Assembly (NCBI GenBank): GCA_965234335.1
Contig: OZ248424.1
Coordinates: 310,001-374,000, forward strand
Direction: 5' to 3'
Length of the DNA stretch: 64,000 nt
Source: Leadbetterella lacustris
GTDB lineage: Bacteria; Bacteroidota; Bacteroidia; Cytophagales; Spirosomataceae
In this document: in pieces, positions 9,110 to 17,295 of the stretch
Position numbering within the stretch: position 1 is the stretch's first letter
How the letters are laid out: each line of letters starts with the position of its first letter
Position numbers and translations under genes: made by a program
Notes under the pieces: generated by a model
The model's database searches: none
Told to the model about the DNA's origin: nothing
The model's input: the letters and a program-made list of their open reading frames with translations, nothing else

Positions 9110-9694
9110 ATGCTCCTCCCATATTTCAGTAAAAATTATATAGAAGCAGGCCTTGATGAGGCCGGTCGTGGCTGTTTGGCTGGGCCGGTGGTGGCTGCGG
9201 CAGTTATTCTTCCAAAAGATTATGAACACCCGTGGTTGAACGACTCTAAACAACTCAATAAAGAACAGCGACTTGAACTTAGAACTGAAATAGAAAAAAG
9301 TGCTTTGGTATGGGCAGTGGCGGAGGCTTCTAACGAGGAAATTGACCAGATAAATATTTTGAGAGCCAGTTTCTTGGCCATGCATAGGGCAGTTGATGAG
9401 ATTTCTGAAAAAATCAAACCAGAACATTTGCTCGTTGATGGGAACAGATTTACGCCCTATCCTATGATTCCTCACACTTGTATTGTCAAAGGCGACAGCA
9501 AGTATCTTTCGATTGCTGCAGCTTCTATTTTGGCCAAAACTTATCGTGACGAAATTATGGAAGATTTGGCTTTACAATATCCTAGATACAAATGGCACGA
9601 AAACGCAGGGTATCCAACCATTTTTCATCGGAAGGCAATTTTGGAATATGGTTACACGCCGCACCACCGCTTGACTTTTAAAGTTAGGATTTAA
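9110..9694 (+). CDS. rnhB: ribonuclease HII
   Basis: RNase HII removes ribonucleotides from RNA:DNA hybrids and starts ribonucleotide excision repair. The 194-residue protein begins with YIEAGLDEAGRGCLAGPVV, which contains the DEAGRG signature with Asp16 and Glu17 of the metal site; the third acidic residue is the Asp of LLVDGNRF, and VKGDSKYLSIAAASILAKTYRD is the strongly conserved block that carries the fourth. The C-terminal YPRYKWHENAGYPT and TPHHRLTF are typical. Its stop overlaps the stop of the convergent minus-strand gene by four bases, so neither has room for an independent terminator. Length is normal. Confidence 0.97.
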   Translation: MLLPYFSKNYIEAGLDEAGRGCLAGPVVAAAVILPKDYEHPWLNDSKQLNKEQRLELRTEIEKSALVWAVAEASNEEIDQINILRASFLAMHRAVDEISEKIKPEHLLVDGNRFTPYPMIPHTCIVKGDSKYLSIAAASILAKTYRDEIMEDLALQYPRYKWHENAGYPTIFHRKAILEYGYTPHHRLTFKVRI

Positions 9695-10029
9695 ATTTCC
9701 TCTAAAACAGACTCTCCTTCAGAAAAGTCTCCCGAAGTCCATCGCCATTTTTCGTGTAGTCTTATTTTGCCATTTGGTAATGTTTCAGGCCTAGATTTAC
9801 AAATTCCCGTCATCATTTCTCCTTCAACATTGATGTGGTGATATCGCATGTCGATATTTCCATGCTCGTCAACCAAGCCTATCAAATGACCCGAGATAAT
9901 TTTTCCTCCTGAATAATCTGAATTCAGAACGTTTCCTGTTTGCTTGTAATCAAAAATCGTTTCTGAATCCGTATCTCCGTTTTCGGTGTTGGTTACTGGG
10001 ATGAATCTTTTGTTATTGTAGTTGATCAT
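9691..10029 (-). CDS. small conserved protein of unknown function
   Basis: This 112-residue protein has no signal peptide or membrane segment and is rich in beta-strand pattern and glycine: FDYKQTGNVLNSDYSGGKIISGHLIGLVDEHGNIDMRYHHIN, then GKIRLHEKWRWTSGDFSEG. I recall proteins of this shape in many bacteria, often carried in databases under the misleading name N-acetylglutamate synthase; nothing in the sequence supports that enzyme (no GNAT acetyl-CoA loop). It may be a small lipocalin-like or MORN-like beta fold. It is convergent with rnhB, with overlapping stop codons. Upstream on the same strand there is only the long spacer before the rplK operon. Function unknown. Confidence 0.8.
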   Translation of the reverse strand: MINYNNKRFIPVTNTENGDTDSETIFDYKQTGNVLNSDYSGGKIISGHLIGLVDEHGNIDMRYHHINVEGEMMTGICKSRPETLPNGKIRLHEKWRWTSGDFSEGESVLEEI

Positions 10030-10538
10030 TTAAAATATTATTTCTATCAATTTGTACTCGTTCTCGTTTAGCTAATAAGAAAGAAATCTCACTAAGTATA
10101 CTTCTGCCATTTCAAAAGTTGAGTATTCGTTCAAAAAAAAGTACTTTGATGGTTATTGCAATTTGCAACTGCAAAACTATCCCATTTTTTAGCCACACGC
10201 CATTATTTCTTTTTCAGGCATTTCAGCTGTTTTGATTTTGGAATATTTTATTTCCTATTTGCCTTTTATCTCAAGGTTAATGCTCCACGCTTTTGAAATA
10301 CAAAAATACTAAATTTATGTCGTGGCTTGTTCTTGATTCTGACCAAAAACGAATTTTATAAAAAGCTAATAAAATTCAAATCCGAACAACAATAAGTGTT
10401 CTTTATTATGTTTTGGAGACTTTTTTGGAAAATAGTTTTTGACGACTTTTAACATTCACAAAATAATTCTTGAAAAAAGTTGATATAATTTGGTTTTTTT
10501 CCTCCCAAAAATCCCCAAACATTTTTCCCAAAGATCTT
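10030..10538. other. AT-rich spacer without a recognised gene
   Basis: About 500 bases in which I see no credible reading frame, RNA gene or repeat. secE and nusG, which commonly precede rplK, are not here on either strand. One minus-strand frame (10406-10594) is Lys/Phe-rich and has no family look. Confidence 0.6.
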
Positions 10539-10568
10539 TTGTAATAAATAATTAATTTTCTACCTTTG
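10539..10568 (+). promoter_or_regulatory. promoter of the rplK-rpoC operon
   Basis: TTG (10539-10541), a 19-base spacer and TACCTTTG (10561-10568) match the Bacteroidota consensus TTG-N19-TAnnTTTG. Transcription would start near 10575, leaving a leader of about 210 bases before rplK. Confidence 0.75.
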
Positions 10569-10575
10569 CAGTCCA

Positions 10576-10784
10576 TTTTGGGCAGCTTGTTCATTTTGGC
10601 GAAGTTTTTCTCTGTCTCTTGTCATATTATCAATATGTTAGGCTTCCCCTGAGGAGTATGAGAAAAAACTTTGGAGAATCGGATGACCATCTGTTTTTCA
10701 GGCTTTGGATTGTGACTACAAAGCTATGTCGGTAGATTGAGTTCGTTAGTTCGTATTTCTCAAATTTTTAAATGTAAAAAGACA
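10576..10784 (+). promoter_or_regulatory. long 5' leader of rplK, possible autoregulatory site
   Basis: The predicted transcript carries about 210 untranslated bases before the rplK ATG at 10785. Parts could pair, for example CCTGA (near 10649) with TCAGG (near 10698), and GATG-ACC-ATC. Ribosomal protein operons are often controlled by L1, L10 or L11 binding to such leaders; here that is inference, as I cannot match a known leader family by eye. An in-frame ATG-like upstream start at 10737 exists but would add 16 residues not found in L11. Confidence 0.4.
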
Positions 10785-11222
10785 ATGGCGAAAGACATCG
10801 CAGGATACTTAAAATTACAAGCTAAGGGTGGTCAAGCCAACCCAGCACCTCCTATTGGTCCAGCTTTGGGTTCTAAGGGTATCAACATCATGGAATTCTG
10901 TAAGCAGTTCAATGCTAGAACACAAGACAAAATGGGTCAGGTGGTTCCGGTATTGATTACCTACTATACAGACAAGTCCTTTGAGTTTGTTATCAAAACA
11001 CCTCCAACAGCTGTGTTGCTCATAGAGGCTTCTAAAGTAAAGAAAGGTTCAGACCAACCAAACCGTAACAAAGTAGGGTCGGTAACATGGGATCAAGTGA
11101 AGGCGATTGCCGAAACTAAAATGCCAGACCTTAACTGCTTTACAATAGAATCAGCTATGAAGATGATAGTTGGTACTGCAGCAAACATGGGCATCACCAT
11201 CACAGGTGACAGTCCGTTTTAA
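10785..11222 (+). CDS. rplK: 50S ribosomal protein L11
   Basis: L11 binds the GTPase-associated region of 23S rRNA. The 145-residue protein begins MAKDIAGYLKLQAKGGQANP, contains the L11 proline-rich PAPPIGPALGSKGINIMEF and the C-terminal rRNA-binding part with VKAIAETKMPDLNC and AMKMIVGTAANMGI. I chose the ATG at 10785; the open frame extends 16 codons further up, but those residues are not part of L11. It is the first gene of a ribosomal protein and RNA polymerase operon. In most bacteria nusG sits directly upstream; here it does not. After the stop comes a structured spacer of 110 bases before rplA. Confidence 0.98.
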   Translation: MAKDIAGYLKLQAKGGQANPAPPIGPALGSKGINIMEFCKQFNARTQDKMGQVVPVLITYYTDKSFEFVIKTPPTAVLLIEASKVKKGSDQPNRNKVGSVTWDQVKAIAETKMPDLNCFTIESAMKMIVGTAANMGITITGDSPF

Positions 11223-11237
11223 TTAATTAAACAAAAT

Positions 11238-11316
11238 GGGAGTCTCTCGGACGTGGCTTCGATTACACTCAGCCACCGAAAGGTGCGGGCAAAAGTAGTC
11301 ACCGAACAGTGAGACG
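11238..11316 (+). repeat. structured palindromic spacer between rplK and rplA (REP-like or leader RNA)
   Basis: Between rplK and rplA lie several inverted repeats: GTCTC (11242-11246) with GAGAC (11311-11315) closing the whole block; GTGGCT (11253-11258) with AGCCAC (11271-11276); CACC-GAAA-GGTG (11274-11285), sharing bases with the former; and TCAC-CGAACA-GTGA (11299-11312), directly preceded by GTAG. The core GTGGCTTCGATTACACTCAG resembles palindromic repeats scattered in other Bacteroidota genomes (from memory). Two readings are possible: an autoregulatory RNA element for L1, or a REP-type repeat that inserted between the genes. A RAYT transposase relic is present at 24.7-25.1 kb. GC content is higher than in the surroundings. 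Confidence 0.6.
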
Positions 11317-11332
11317 TTAATTACCAAAAATT

Positions 11333-12031
11333 ATGGCTAGAATAAGCAAAAAAAGAAAAGAGGCTCTATCGAAGTTTGATGCGACAAAATCGTACAGCTT
11401 GGTAGAAGCAGCTGAAATTTTGAAACAAATCTCTTACACTAAGTTTGACTCATCAATTGATATTGACGTTAGATTAGGTGTTGACCCTCGTAAAGCAGAC
11501 CAAATGGTTCGTGGAGTAGTTGCACTTCCTCACGGAACTGGTAAAACTGTTCGCGTGTTGGTTCTTTGCTCTCCTGATAAGGAAGAAGAGGCCAAAGCAG
11601 CGGGTGCTGATTTCGTAGGTCTTGACGAGTACATTTCAAAAATCGAAAAAGGCTGGACAGATATCGACGTGATTATCACTATGCCAACTGTAATGGCGAA
11701 ACTAGGTCGTTTAGGTAAAATATTAGGCCCAAGAGGCTTGATGCCAAACCCTAAATCAGGCACAGTAACCCTTGAAGTAGGTAAAGCGGTAACAGAGGTG
11801 AAAGCTGGTAAAATCGACTTCAAAGTTGACAAAACTGGTATTATCCACGCAGGTATAGCTAAGGTATCTTTCGATGCAAGCAAGATTGCTGACAACGCTA
11901 ACGAGATTATCCAAACATTGGTTAAACTTAAGCCTTCTTCAGCAAAAGGTACTTATGTGAAAGGCATAGCTTTGTCTAGCACAATGAGTCCAGGTATTCA
12001 GATTGACAAATCAACTATAATAGGACTGTAA
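11333..12031 (+). CDS. rplA: 50S ribosomal protein L1
   Basis: L1 forms the mobile L1 stalk at the ribosomal E site and in many bacteria represses its own operon by binding mRNA. The 232-residue protein has the normal two-domain plan: the start MARISKKRKEALSKFD, the first-domain block IDIDVRLGVDPRKADQMVRG, domain 2 with VLVLCSPDKEEEAKAAGADF, the signature LGRLGKILGPRGLMPNPKSG, and the return to domain 1 with VDKTGIIHAGIAKVSFD. The gene ends two bases before rplJ, so translation of the pair is probably linked. The structured spacer before it is a natural candidate for feedback control. Confidence 0.98.
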   Translation: MARISKKRKEALSKFDATKSYSLVEAAEILKQISYTKFDSSIDIDVRLGVDPRKADQMVRGVVALPHGTGKTVRVLVLCSPDKEEEAKAAGADFVGLDEYISKIEKGWTDIDVIITMPTVMAKLGRLGKILGPRGLMPNPKSGTVTLEVGKAVTEVKAGKIDFKVDKTGIIHAGIAKVSFDASKIADNANEIIQTLVKLKPSSAKGTYVKGIALSSTMSPGIQIDKSTIIGL

Positions 12032-12033
12032 TC

Positions 12034-12567
12034 ATGAGAAGAGAAGAAAAAGCACTCATCATTGAGAGTCTTACCGAAAAGTTTGCCAACATTCCTTATT
12101 TCTATATCACTGACGCAAGCGGTATGTCTGTTGCTAAAACCAACAAACTTAGACGTCTTTGCTATGACAGAGGTATTGAGTATGTAGTAGTGAAAAACAC
12201 ACTTATCGAGAAGGCACTTGAGACGCTCGACACAGATTACACGGCTTTCAACGAGTCGGTTCTTAAAGGATTCTCAGGTATCATGTTTCACCCTGAATCG
12301 GGTAAAGCTGCTGCCAAATTGATCAAGGATTTCTTAAAAGAAAACAAAGACTCAATCAAGCTTAAAGGAGCTTCAATAGACGGTGGATTGTATGTTGGTC
12401 ACGACCAATTAGACGCTCTAACGAACTTGAAATCTAAAGCTGAAATGATTGGCGAAGTAATCGGATTGCTACAATCACCTGCTAAAAATGTCATTGGTGC
12501 ATTGCAGAGTGGTGGCAACAAACTGGCTGGAATTCTTAAAACTCTTTCAGAGAAAGAAGCAGCTTAA
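12034..12567 (+). CDS. rplJ: 50S ribosomal protein L10
   Basis: L10 anchors the L7/L12 dimers on the ribosomal stalk. The 177-residue protein shows the family's start (MRREEKALIIESLTEKFANI), the conserved FYITDASGMSVAKTNKLRRL and YVVVKNTLIEKAL, and a C-terminal helix (NVIGALQSGGNKLAGILKTL) that holds the L12 dimers. It follows rplA after two bases, so no L10-type leader can sit in front of it as in many other bacteria; any L10 control would have to act further upstream. A hairpin follows before rplL. Confidence 0.98.
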   Translation: MRREEKALIIESLTEKFANIPYFYITDASGMSVAKTNKLRRLCYDRGIEYVVVKNTLIEKALETLDTDYTAFNESVLKGFSGIMFHPESGKAAAKLIKDFLKENKDSIKLKGASIDGGLYVGHDQLDALTNLKSKAEMIGEVIGLLQSPAKNVIGALQSGGNKLAGILKTLSEKEAA

Positions 12568-12580
12568 TTTTTTTTTAACC

Positions 12581-12611
12581 GGATGCCGCAAGGTGCAGCA
12601 TTCATTTTTTT
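12581..12611 (+). promoter_or_regulatory. hairpin with T run between rplJ and rplL
   Basis: GATGC-CGC-AAG-GTG-CA-GCATT folds to a short stem and is followed by TCATTTTTTT. It could be a weak terminator, a processing site or a stabilising hairpin that helps set the excess of L12 over L10. The stem has a bulge, so termination would be partial. Confidence 0.4.
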
Positions 12612-12644
12612 AAATATTGTTTATAAAATAAAAATTCTATAGAA

Positions 12645-13025
12645 ATGGCAGATTTGAAAGCATTCGCTGAACAATTAGTTAATTTGACAGTAAAAGAGGT
12701 TAATGAGCTTGCAGCTATCCTCAAAGACGAATATGGTATTGAGCCAGCTGCTGCTGGTGCTGTAATGGTAGCTGGTCCAGCTGCTGGTGGTGAAGTTGAA
12801 GCTGCTGCAGAGCAAACAGCGTTTGACGTGATCCTTAAATCAGGTGGTGCTAACAAACTTCAAGTTGTGAAGTTAGTTAAAGACCTTACAGGTTTAGGTT
12901 TGAAAGAAGCTAAAGAATTAGTTGATTCAGCTCCTAAAGCTTTGAAAGAAGGTATCGCTAAAGACGAAGCTACAGCTCTTAAAGCTCAGTTAGAAGAAGC
13001 TGGTGCTGAAGTAGAAATTAAATAA
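12645..13025 (+). CDS. rplL: 50S ribosomal protein L7/L12
   Basis: L7/L12 recruits translation GTPases to the ribosome. The 126-residue protein has an N-terminal dimerisation domain (LKAFAEQLVNLTVKEVNELA), an Ala/Gly-rich hinge (residues about 37-55) and the C-terminal factor-binding domain (FDVILKSGGANKLQVVKLVK, DLTGLGLKEAKELVDSAP). It is followed by a strong terminator-like hairpin that separates it from rpoB, so the ribosomal genes can be made in excess of RNA polymerase. Confidence 0.98.
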   Translation: MADLKAFAEQLVNLTVKEVNELAAILKDEYGIEPAAAGAVMVAGPAAGGEVEAAAEQTAFDVILKSGGANKLQVVKLVKDLTGLGLKEAKELVDSAPKALKEGIAKDEATALKAQLEEAGAEVEIK

Positions 13026-13048
13026 TTTCTCGTAAAGCTTTTACAATC

Positions 13049-13089
13049 AGACTCAGGTCAGAACGTTATAGTTCTGGCCGAGTCTTTTT
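13049..13089 (+). terminator. terminator/attenuator between rplL and rpoB
   Basis: A long stem, AGACTC-A-GGTCAGAAC with GTTCTGGCC-GAGTCT, closes a GTTATA loop and is followed by TTTT. This is the expected place for partial termination that lowers rpoBC expression relative to rplKAJL. Confidence 0.85.
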
Positions 13090-13113
13090 GTAGTTTAAAA
13101 AAGGCTCTCTTTT

Positions 13114-13144
13114 TTGTCGGATATTTCCCAAATTCGAACCTTTG
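13114..13144 (+). promoter_or_regulatory. possible secondary promoter for rpoBC
   Basis: TTG (13114-13116), a 20-base spacer and AACCTTTG (13137-13144), one mismatch from TAnnTTTG, lie just behind the rplL terminator. Would allow rpoBC to be transcribed separately. Confidence 0.35.
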
Positions 13145-13402
13145 CCTAACAAAAAAAAATTCGCTAAAAGCTACCAAAAACCTCAACATTTAAAAACATT
13201 TGGAGCTCAAACTCCAACAAGACTTTTTACCCGATACACTTCTGTTTTTCGTAGGGCAGATGCAAAGGGGTAGAATCGTTTTTCTTCACTGCGATTTTTA
13301 TTGGAATCTGAAGCCTTTTGGCACCCTCTCTTGTGGCGAGGGTGAGGTTAGATTTCCAAAACAAGTTTTTTAAAATATTTTTCATTAAAACAATTTAAAA
13401 CC
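13145..13402 (+). other. rpoB leader with a strong hairpin
   Basis: No gene is visible in this part of the 377-base rplL-rpoB spacer. A hairpin CACCCTC-TCTTGTGGC-GAGGGTG (13322-13344) lies 58 bases before the rpoB start and lacks a T run, so it is more likely an RNA stability or control element, or a repeat, than a terminator. Confidence 0.5.
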
Positions 13403-16400
13403 TTGAAATTGACAGAAACCGGAAGGAAGTCCTTTGCAAGCGTTCAAGCCGTACTTGAGTATCCTGACTTCTTGGATATCCAATTGCAATCGTTTACTGA
13501 ATTTTTCCAGATTGATACACCAGCCGAAAGCCGTAGAGCTGAGGGCTTGTATCAAACATTTATGGATAATTTCCCGATTGCAGACTCGCGTGAGAACTAT
13601 GTTCTTGAGTTCGTTGATTACACCATCGACCAACCAAAATACTCTGTAGATGAGTGTATCGACAGAGGCCTAACTTACTCAGTGCCATTGAAAGCAAAAC
13701 TAAGATTGCTTTGTAATGACTCTGATAATGAGGAGTTTGAAACTATCGAGCAAGAAGTGTTCTTGGGAAATATCCCTTACATGACAGGCCGTGGTTCATT
13801 CGTAATCAATGGTGCCGAAAGGGTAATTGTATCGCAATTGCATCGTTCGCCAGGCGTGTTTTTCTCTATGAGTAAGCACACCAACGGTACCAAACTTTAC
13901 TCTGCTAGGGTAATACCTATGAAGGGTTCATGGATAGAGTTCTCTACTGACGTAAACAACGTCATGTATGCTTACATCGACCGTAAAAAGAAATTCCCAG
14001 TAACTACATTGCTCCGTTCGATTGGCTACGGTACTGACAAAGACATCTTGGATTTGTTCGGATTGTCAGAGGAAATTACTTCTACCAAAGAAAACCTTCA
14101 AGCAGTAGTGGGCCGTAGATTAGCCGCAAGGGTTTTGAAAACTTGGACAGAAGACTTCGTGGATGAGGACACCGGTGAGGTGGTTTCTATCGACAGAAAC
14201 GAGGTTATTCTTGAAAGAGATTCAGTAATTTCTGAAACCGACGTTGAACTTATTCTTGACACGCAAGCAAAATCTGTGATTCTTCATAGAGAAGATGCTA
14301 ACGTATCGGAGTTTAACATCATTTATAATACACTACAAAAAGATAGCTCAAACTCTGAAAAAGAGGCTGTGGAGCAAATCTACCGTCAATTGAGAAACAC
14401 CGAGGCACCTGACGAAGCTACGGCTCGTGAGATTATCCAAGGTTTGTTCTTCTCTGACAAACGTTATGACTTAGGTGAGGTTGGTCGTTACAGAGTAAAC
14501 ACTAAGTTGAGCCTTGATACGCCTTTGGAAACTTCGGTTTTGACCAAAGAAGATATCATCTCTATCGTTAAATATTTGATTGGTCTTATCAATTCAAAGG
14601 CAGTTGTCGATGATATTGACCACCTTTCAAACAGACGTGTACGTACGGTAGGTGAGCAACTTTCTGGCCAGTTTGGCGTAGGTCTTGCACGTATGGCCCG
14701 TACCATCAAAGAAAGAATGAACGTTCGTGACAACGAAGACTTCAAGCCTGTTGATTTGATCAACGCCCGTACTTTATCTTCAGTAATCAACTCTTTCTTT
14801 GGCACCAACCAGCTTTCTCAGTTTATGGATCAAACCAATCCATTGGCCGAGATTACCCACAAACGTCGTCTTTCGGCTTTAGGACCAGGCGGTCTTTCTC
14901 GTGAAAGAGCAGGTTTTGAGGTTCGTGACGTTCACTACACGCACTACGGTCGTCTTTGTACTATCGAAACGCCAGAGGGTCCAAACATCGGTTTGATTTC
15001 TTCGCTATGTACGTATGCGAAAATCAACTCAATGGGCTTCATCGAAACACCATATATGAAAATAGACGGTGGCAAAATGACTGGAACTATCGAGTACCTA
15101 ACAGCGGAAGAAGAAGATGGTAAGCACATTGCGATGGCAACTGCCGATACCAAAAACGACGGAAACTTTAGTGTGGACTTGTTGAAATGTAGATTTGAAG
15201 GTGACTTCCCATTGAAGCGTCCTGAAGAAATCGAATACATGGATATTGCTCCAAACCAGATTGTATCTATCGCTGCTTCGATGATTCCTTTCCTTGAGCA
15301 TGATGATGCCAACCGTGCCTTGATGGGCTCGAACATGCAACGTCAAGCTGTGCCTTTGTTGCGTCCAGAAGCTCCAATTGTGGGTACTGGACTTGAAGGT
15401 AAATTGGCTCGTGACTCTCGTACTTTGATTGTTGCTGATGGTGAAGGTGTTATAGAATACGTGGATGCTCAGAAAATTGTAGTTAACTACGAATGGTCTG
15501 ACAACCAAAGGCTTGTAAACTTCGATACAAACATGAAGACTTACAACCTTATCAAATTCAGAAGAACCAACCAAGATACTTGTATCAACTTGCGTCCGAT
15601 TGTATTGAAAGGACAAAAAGTTAAAGCAGGCCAAATATTGGTAGAGGGATATGCTACACAAGGTGGTGAGCTTGCACTTGGACGTAACCTACAGGTTGCT
15701 TTCATGCCTTGGCAAGGATACAACTTTGAGGATGCTATTGTAATTTCTGAAAAAGTTGTTCGTGACGATATCTTTACTTCGATTCACATCGAAGAGTTTG
15801 ACCTTGAAGTAAGAGATACAAAACGTGGAGAAGAAGAACTAACGGCTGAGATACCTAACGTATCAGAAGAAGCGGTTAAAAACCTTGATGAAAACGGTAT
15901 CGTTAGAACAGGTACGCACATCAAAGAAGGTGATATCTTGATTGGAAAAATCACCCCAAAAGGTGAGTCTGATCCAACTCCAGAAGAGAAACTTCTTAGA
16001 GCCATCTTTGGTGACAAAGCGGGCGATGTGAAAGATGCTTCGAAAAAAGCTTCTCCTTCATTAAGAGGCGTAATTATCGACACCAAATTATTCTCTCGCC
16101 CTACAAAAGAGGAAAGAGTAAAACACAAAGAGGAGTTGAAAGTATTGGCCAAAACCCACAGCAAGGCGTTGATGGGACTGAAAGGCGTCATGATAGACAA
16201 AATGGTAGCTCTTTTAGACAATGAAACTTGTAATGGAGTTAAACATAAATTTGGAGAAGAGTTAATTTCTAAAGGTGTTAAGTTTAATAAATCTAACATC
16301 TCGAATAACTTATTCCCAGACAAAAACCCATTTGTTGATGAAAGTTCATACAACGTTCCAGAAGAAGCAAACCTATTGGGTGATATCATTTTGGAAGGAT

Positions 16401-17260
16401 GGGTTAGCAACGATGAGACGAATGCTTTGTTGGTTTCATTGGTTAAAAACTATTTGACCAAAAGAAGCGAGCTTATCGGTATTTACAAGAGAGAGAAATT
16501 TGTACTTGAAGTGGGCGACGAGCTTCCAGCAGGTATCGTGAAATTGGCCAAAGTGTACATCGCTAAGAAACGTAAGTTGAAAGTGGGTGACAAGATGGCG
16601 GGTCGTCACGGTAACAAAGGTGTGGTAGCAAGAATCGTTCGTGACGAAGACATGCCTTTCTTGGAAGACGGAAATACAATGGATATCGTTCTGAACCCAC
16701 TTGGTGTACCTTCAAGGATGAACATAGGTCAGCTATATGAGGTAGTCTTAGGATGGGCAGGTAGAAAACTTGGCCGTAAGTATGCTACTCCAATTTTTGA
16801 TGGAGCTTCTGCTGAAGAAGTAAATGCGGAAGTTAAAGAAGCAGGTTTGGGTGAGTATGGACGTACGCAGCTTTACAATGGTCTTACAGGTGAGCCTTTT
16901 GACCAAAAAGTAACGGTGGGTATCATGTACATGCTTAAACTGGGTCACTTAGTTGATGATAAAATGCACGCTCGTTCTATCGGACCATACTCGTTGATTA
17001 CACAACAACCATTGGGTGGTAAAGCTCAGTTTGGTGGTCAGCGTTTTGGAGAGATGGAGGTGTGGGCACTTGAGGCATTCGGTGCTTCTCATGTACTTCG
17101 TGAAATCTTGACGCTTAAGTCAGATGACGTGTTGGGTAGAGCTAAGGCTTATGAAGCTATCGTAAAAGGTGAAAACCTTCCGAAGGCAAGTATTCCGGAG
17201 TCGTTCAACGTATTGGTGCATGAGCTAAGAGGTCTTGCATTAGAAATCACTCTTGTTTAA
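13403..17260 (+). CDS. rpoB: DNA-directed RNA polymerase beta subunit
   Basis: The 1285-residue beta subunit forms one pincer of RNA polymerase and carries part of the active site and the rifampicin pocket. Seen: the N-terminal EYPDFLDIQLQSFTEFFQ; the rifampicin region around FFGTNQLSQFMDQTNPLAEI and HKRRLSALGPGGLSRERAGF; the GYNFEDAIVISEKVV block; GDKMAGRHGNKGVVARI of the catalytic region; and the C-terminal GGKAQFGGQRFGEMEVWALE. The start codon is TTG at 13403; there is no ATG in frame between it and the upstream spacer, and the first residues MKLTETGRKSFASV fit the usual Bacteroidota start. rpoC follows after 35 bases. Confidence 0.99.
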   Translation: MKLTETGRKSFASVQAVLEYPDFLDIQLQSFTEFFQIDTPAESRRAEGLYQTFMDNFPIADSRENYVLEFVDYTIDQPKYSVDECIDRGLTYSVPLKAKLRLLCNDSDNEEFETIEQEVFLGNIPYMTGRGSFVINGAERVIVSQLHRSPGVFFSMSKHTNGTKLYSARVIPMKGSWIEFSTDVNNVMYAYIDRKKKFPVTTLLRSIGYGTDKDILDLFGLSEEITSTKENLQAVVGRRLAARVLKTWTEDFVDEDTGEVVSIDRNEVILERDSVISETDVELILDTQAKSVILHREDANVSEFNIIYNTLQKDSSNSEKEAVEQIYRQLRNTEAPDEATAREIIQGLFFSDKRYDLGEVGRYRVNTKLSLDTPLETSVLTKEDIISIVKYLIGLINSKAVVDDIDHLSNRRVRTVGEQLSGQFGVGLARMARTIKERMNVRDNEDFKPVDLINARTLSSVINSFFGTNQLSQFMDQTNPLAEITHKRRLSALGPGGLSRERAGFEVRDVHYTHYGRLCTIETPEGPNIGLISSLCTYAKINSMGFIETPYMKIDGGKMTGTIEYLTAEEEDGKHIAMATADTKNDGNFSVDLLKCRFEGDFPLKRPEEIEYMDIAPNQIVSIAASMIPFLEHDDANRALMGSNMQRQAVPLLRPEAPIVGTGLEGKLARDSRTLIVADGEGVIEYVDAQKIVVNYEWSDNQRLVNFDTNMKTYNLIKFRRTNQDTCINLRPIVLKGQKVKAGQILVEGYATQGGELALGRNLQVAFMPWQGYNFEDAIVISEKVVRDDIFTSIHIEEFDLEVRDTKRGEEELTAEIPNVSEEAVKNLDENGIVRTGTHIKEGDILIGKITPKGESDPTPEEKLLRAIFGDKAGDVKDASKKASPSLRGVIIDTKLFSRPTKEERVKHKEELKVLAKTHSKALMGLKGVMIDKMVALLDNETCNGVKHKFGEELISKGVKFNKSNISNNLFPDKNPFVDESSYNVPEEANLLGDIILEGWVSNDETNALLVSLVKNYLTKRSELIGIYKREKFVLEVGDELPAGIVKLAKVYIAKKRKLKVGDKMAGRHGNKGVVARIVRDEDMPFLEDGNTMDIVLNPLGVPSRMNIGQLYEVVLGWAGRKLGRKYATPIFDGASAEEVNAEVKEAGLGEYGRTQLYNGLTGEPFDQKVTVGIMYMLKLGHLVDDKMHARSIGPYSLITQQPLGGKAQFGGQRFGEMEVWALEAFGASHVLREILTLKSDDVLGRAKAYEAIVKGENLPKASIPESFNVLVHELRGLALEITLV

Positions 17261-17295
17261 TTAAAATATATCATTTTCATTAAAAGCATTAGAAA

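Noticed and set aside
9691..10029. N-acetylglutamate synthase as the function of the 112-residue protein
   Set aside because: The name is a database habit for this kind of protein; no GNAT motif or amino acid kinase part is present.
10406..10594. Minus-strand frame of 62 codons before the rplK operon
   Set aside because: Lys/Phe-rich translation of AT-rich DNA, overlaps the rplK promoter, no family pattern.
15784..16410. Long antisense frame (208 codons) inside rpoB
   Set aside because: A shadow of the codon usage of rpoB; Ser/Leu/Pro-rich without structure or start context.
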